A stretch of 7,568 nt of DNA from Acidobacteriota bacterium (lineage in GTDB: Bacteria > Acidobacteriota > Thermoanaerobaculia > Multivoradales > JAHEKO01): the NCBI GenBank assembly GCA_029863825.1, contig JAOTUP010000078.1, positions 1 through 7,568 on the forward strand. Direction: 5' to 3'. Of the stretch, positions 6,954 to 7,568 are shown piece after piece (positions within the stretch are counted from its first letter, which is position 1; each line of letters begins with the position of its first letter). Below the pieces are notes generated by a model, which made no database searches, was not told where the DNA came from, and worked only from the letters and a program-made list of their open reading frames with translations. The position numbers and the translations under genes are program-made.

Positions 6954-7568
6954 CTACTCCGGCGGGTGAAGTCGAGTACCTAGCAAGCGCGAGTCCGGGC
7001 TGCGTGACCACGCCTTGTCGGTCCAGATAATGTAGAGCCACTCCGATTGTGGTGGGAGAGGATCCAATTCAACCCAGCGGAGTTCCGGTATCCCAAAGAC
7101 AAGGTGTCGAAGTCGCCGGCCGTCGTCTATGAACGCGGTGATTGGATAGTCCTCCTTATCAGCCCATGTGGACAGGCCCAGTGCCGGAATCACGGCAGCC
7201 TCCGTGGAATTGGTCACCACTAGACCCGCTGGGTGACGACCGCGGGTCCATCCGTCCGGGCTCACACCTGTCGCAACCATCTCTGTCCCTCTCAGTAGCC
7301 TTCTTTCGACCGAATCGTCTTCAAGGATGGCCTTCAAGACTCGCGCCCTTTCCTCGGGGTCCTTGTAGAATCTGAGTCCAGCTAGCCGTTCGCGAATACT
7401 CTTCGCCCTGACCTGCGGAGTGCTCCCGGCCAGAAACTGCGGATGCTTCCAGTCCCAGAGTGAGTATCCCTGCCATCTGATCGTCTCGCTGACCGTAGCG
7501 CCTCTCACATTGACAAAGACTGAAGCTGCGATCGCCAAGGTTACGAGGATTCTGAGTCCGTAGCGCTC
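6954..7568 (-). CDS. Exported or membrane-anchored protein of unknown function, 5' end outside the window
   Basis: The frame is open to the window edge. The visible part begins ERYGLRILVTLAIAASVFV, then VNVRGATVSE, which is a basic residue pattern plus a hydrophobic stretch ending near VRGA. This looks like a signal peptide or N-terminal anchor, so only a few residues may be missing. Beyond it come a charged helical part (VRAKSIRERLAG, DPEERARVLKAILEDDSVERRLL), then mixed strands (PAGLVVTNSTEAAVIPALG, YPITAFIDDGRRLRHLVFG, WVELDPLPPQSEWLYIIWTD). The protein ends RLHPPE at a TAG (6954-6956). About 205 residues are visible. There is no catalytic motif or cysteine pattern that I recognise, and I cannot assign a family. 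An internal TTG at 7538 would cut into the hydrophobic segment and is unlikely to be the start. Confidence 0.65.
   Translation of the reverse strand, partial: ERYGLRILVTLAIAASVFVNVRGATVSETIRWQGYSLWDWKHPQFLAGSTPQVRAKSIRERLAGLRFYKDPEERARVLKAILEDDSVERRLLRGTEMVATGVSPDGWTRGRHPAGLVVTNSTEAAVIPALGLSTWADKEDYPITAFIDDGRRLRHLVFGIPELRWVELDPLPPQSEWLYIIWTDKAWSRSPDSRLLGTRLHPPE

Overview
The window is GC-rich bacterial DNA (roughly 60% G+C by eye). It has no rRNA, tRNA, CRISPR array or recognisable transposase gene. No gene fixes the taxon. A secreted iduronate-2-sulfatase-type sulfatase, a large GT-C membrane glycosyltransferase and duplicated zinc-free MDR oxidoreductases would suit an environmental myxobacterium-like, acidobacterial or related lineage, but that is inference from gene content only.

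Layout. Positions 1-110 hold the probable tail of an upstream plus-strand gene, in a frame I cannot settle. Positions 112-2691 (+) encode a very large polytopic GT-C-type glycosyltransferase with an unusual soluble C-terminal half. Positions 2801-3814 and 4041-5021 (+) are two tandem, diverged paralogs of the zinc-independent quinone-oxidoreductase-like MDR family. They converge on a minus-strand sulfatase (5148-6560) across a 126-base gap. The far right (6954 to the window edge, -) is an exported or membrane-anchored protein of unknown function whose start lies outside the window.

The roughly 390 bases between the sulfatase start and the stop of the last gene are the least ordinary part. They contain a 13-bp perfect tandem duplication and an 18-nt inverted repeat (16/18 paired) with a 27-nt loop and a nearby degenerate third copy. 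Running into the sulfatase start, they also contain a stretch that reads, across a frame change, like a decayed Calx-beta-type beta-sandwich repeat. This intergenic region looks like a site of rearrangement or decay rather than a clean promoter.

The genes do not form an obvious pathway. The two MDR genes may be co-transcribed (226-bp gap, good ribosome binding site on the second). The sulfatase and the right-hand gene share a strand but are separated by the repeat-bearing region. I see no complete new defence, mobile or biosynthetic system here; the findings are individual oddities.
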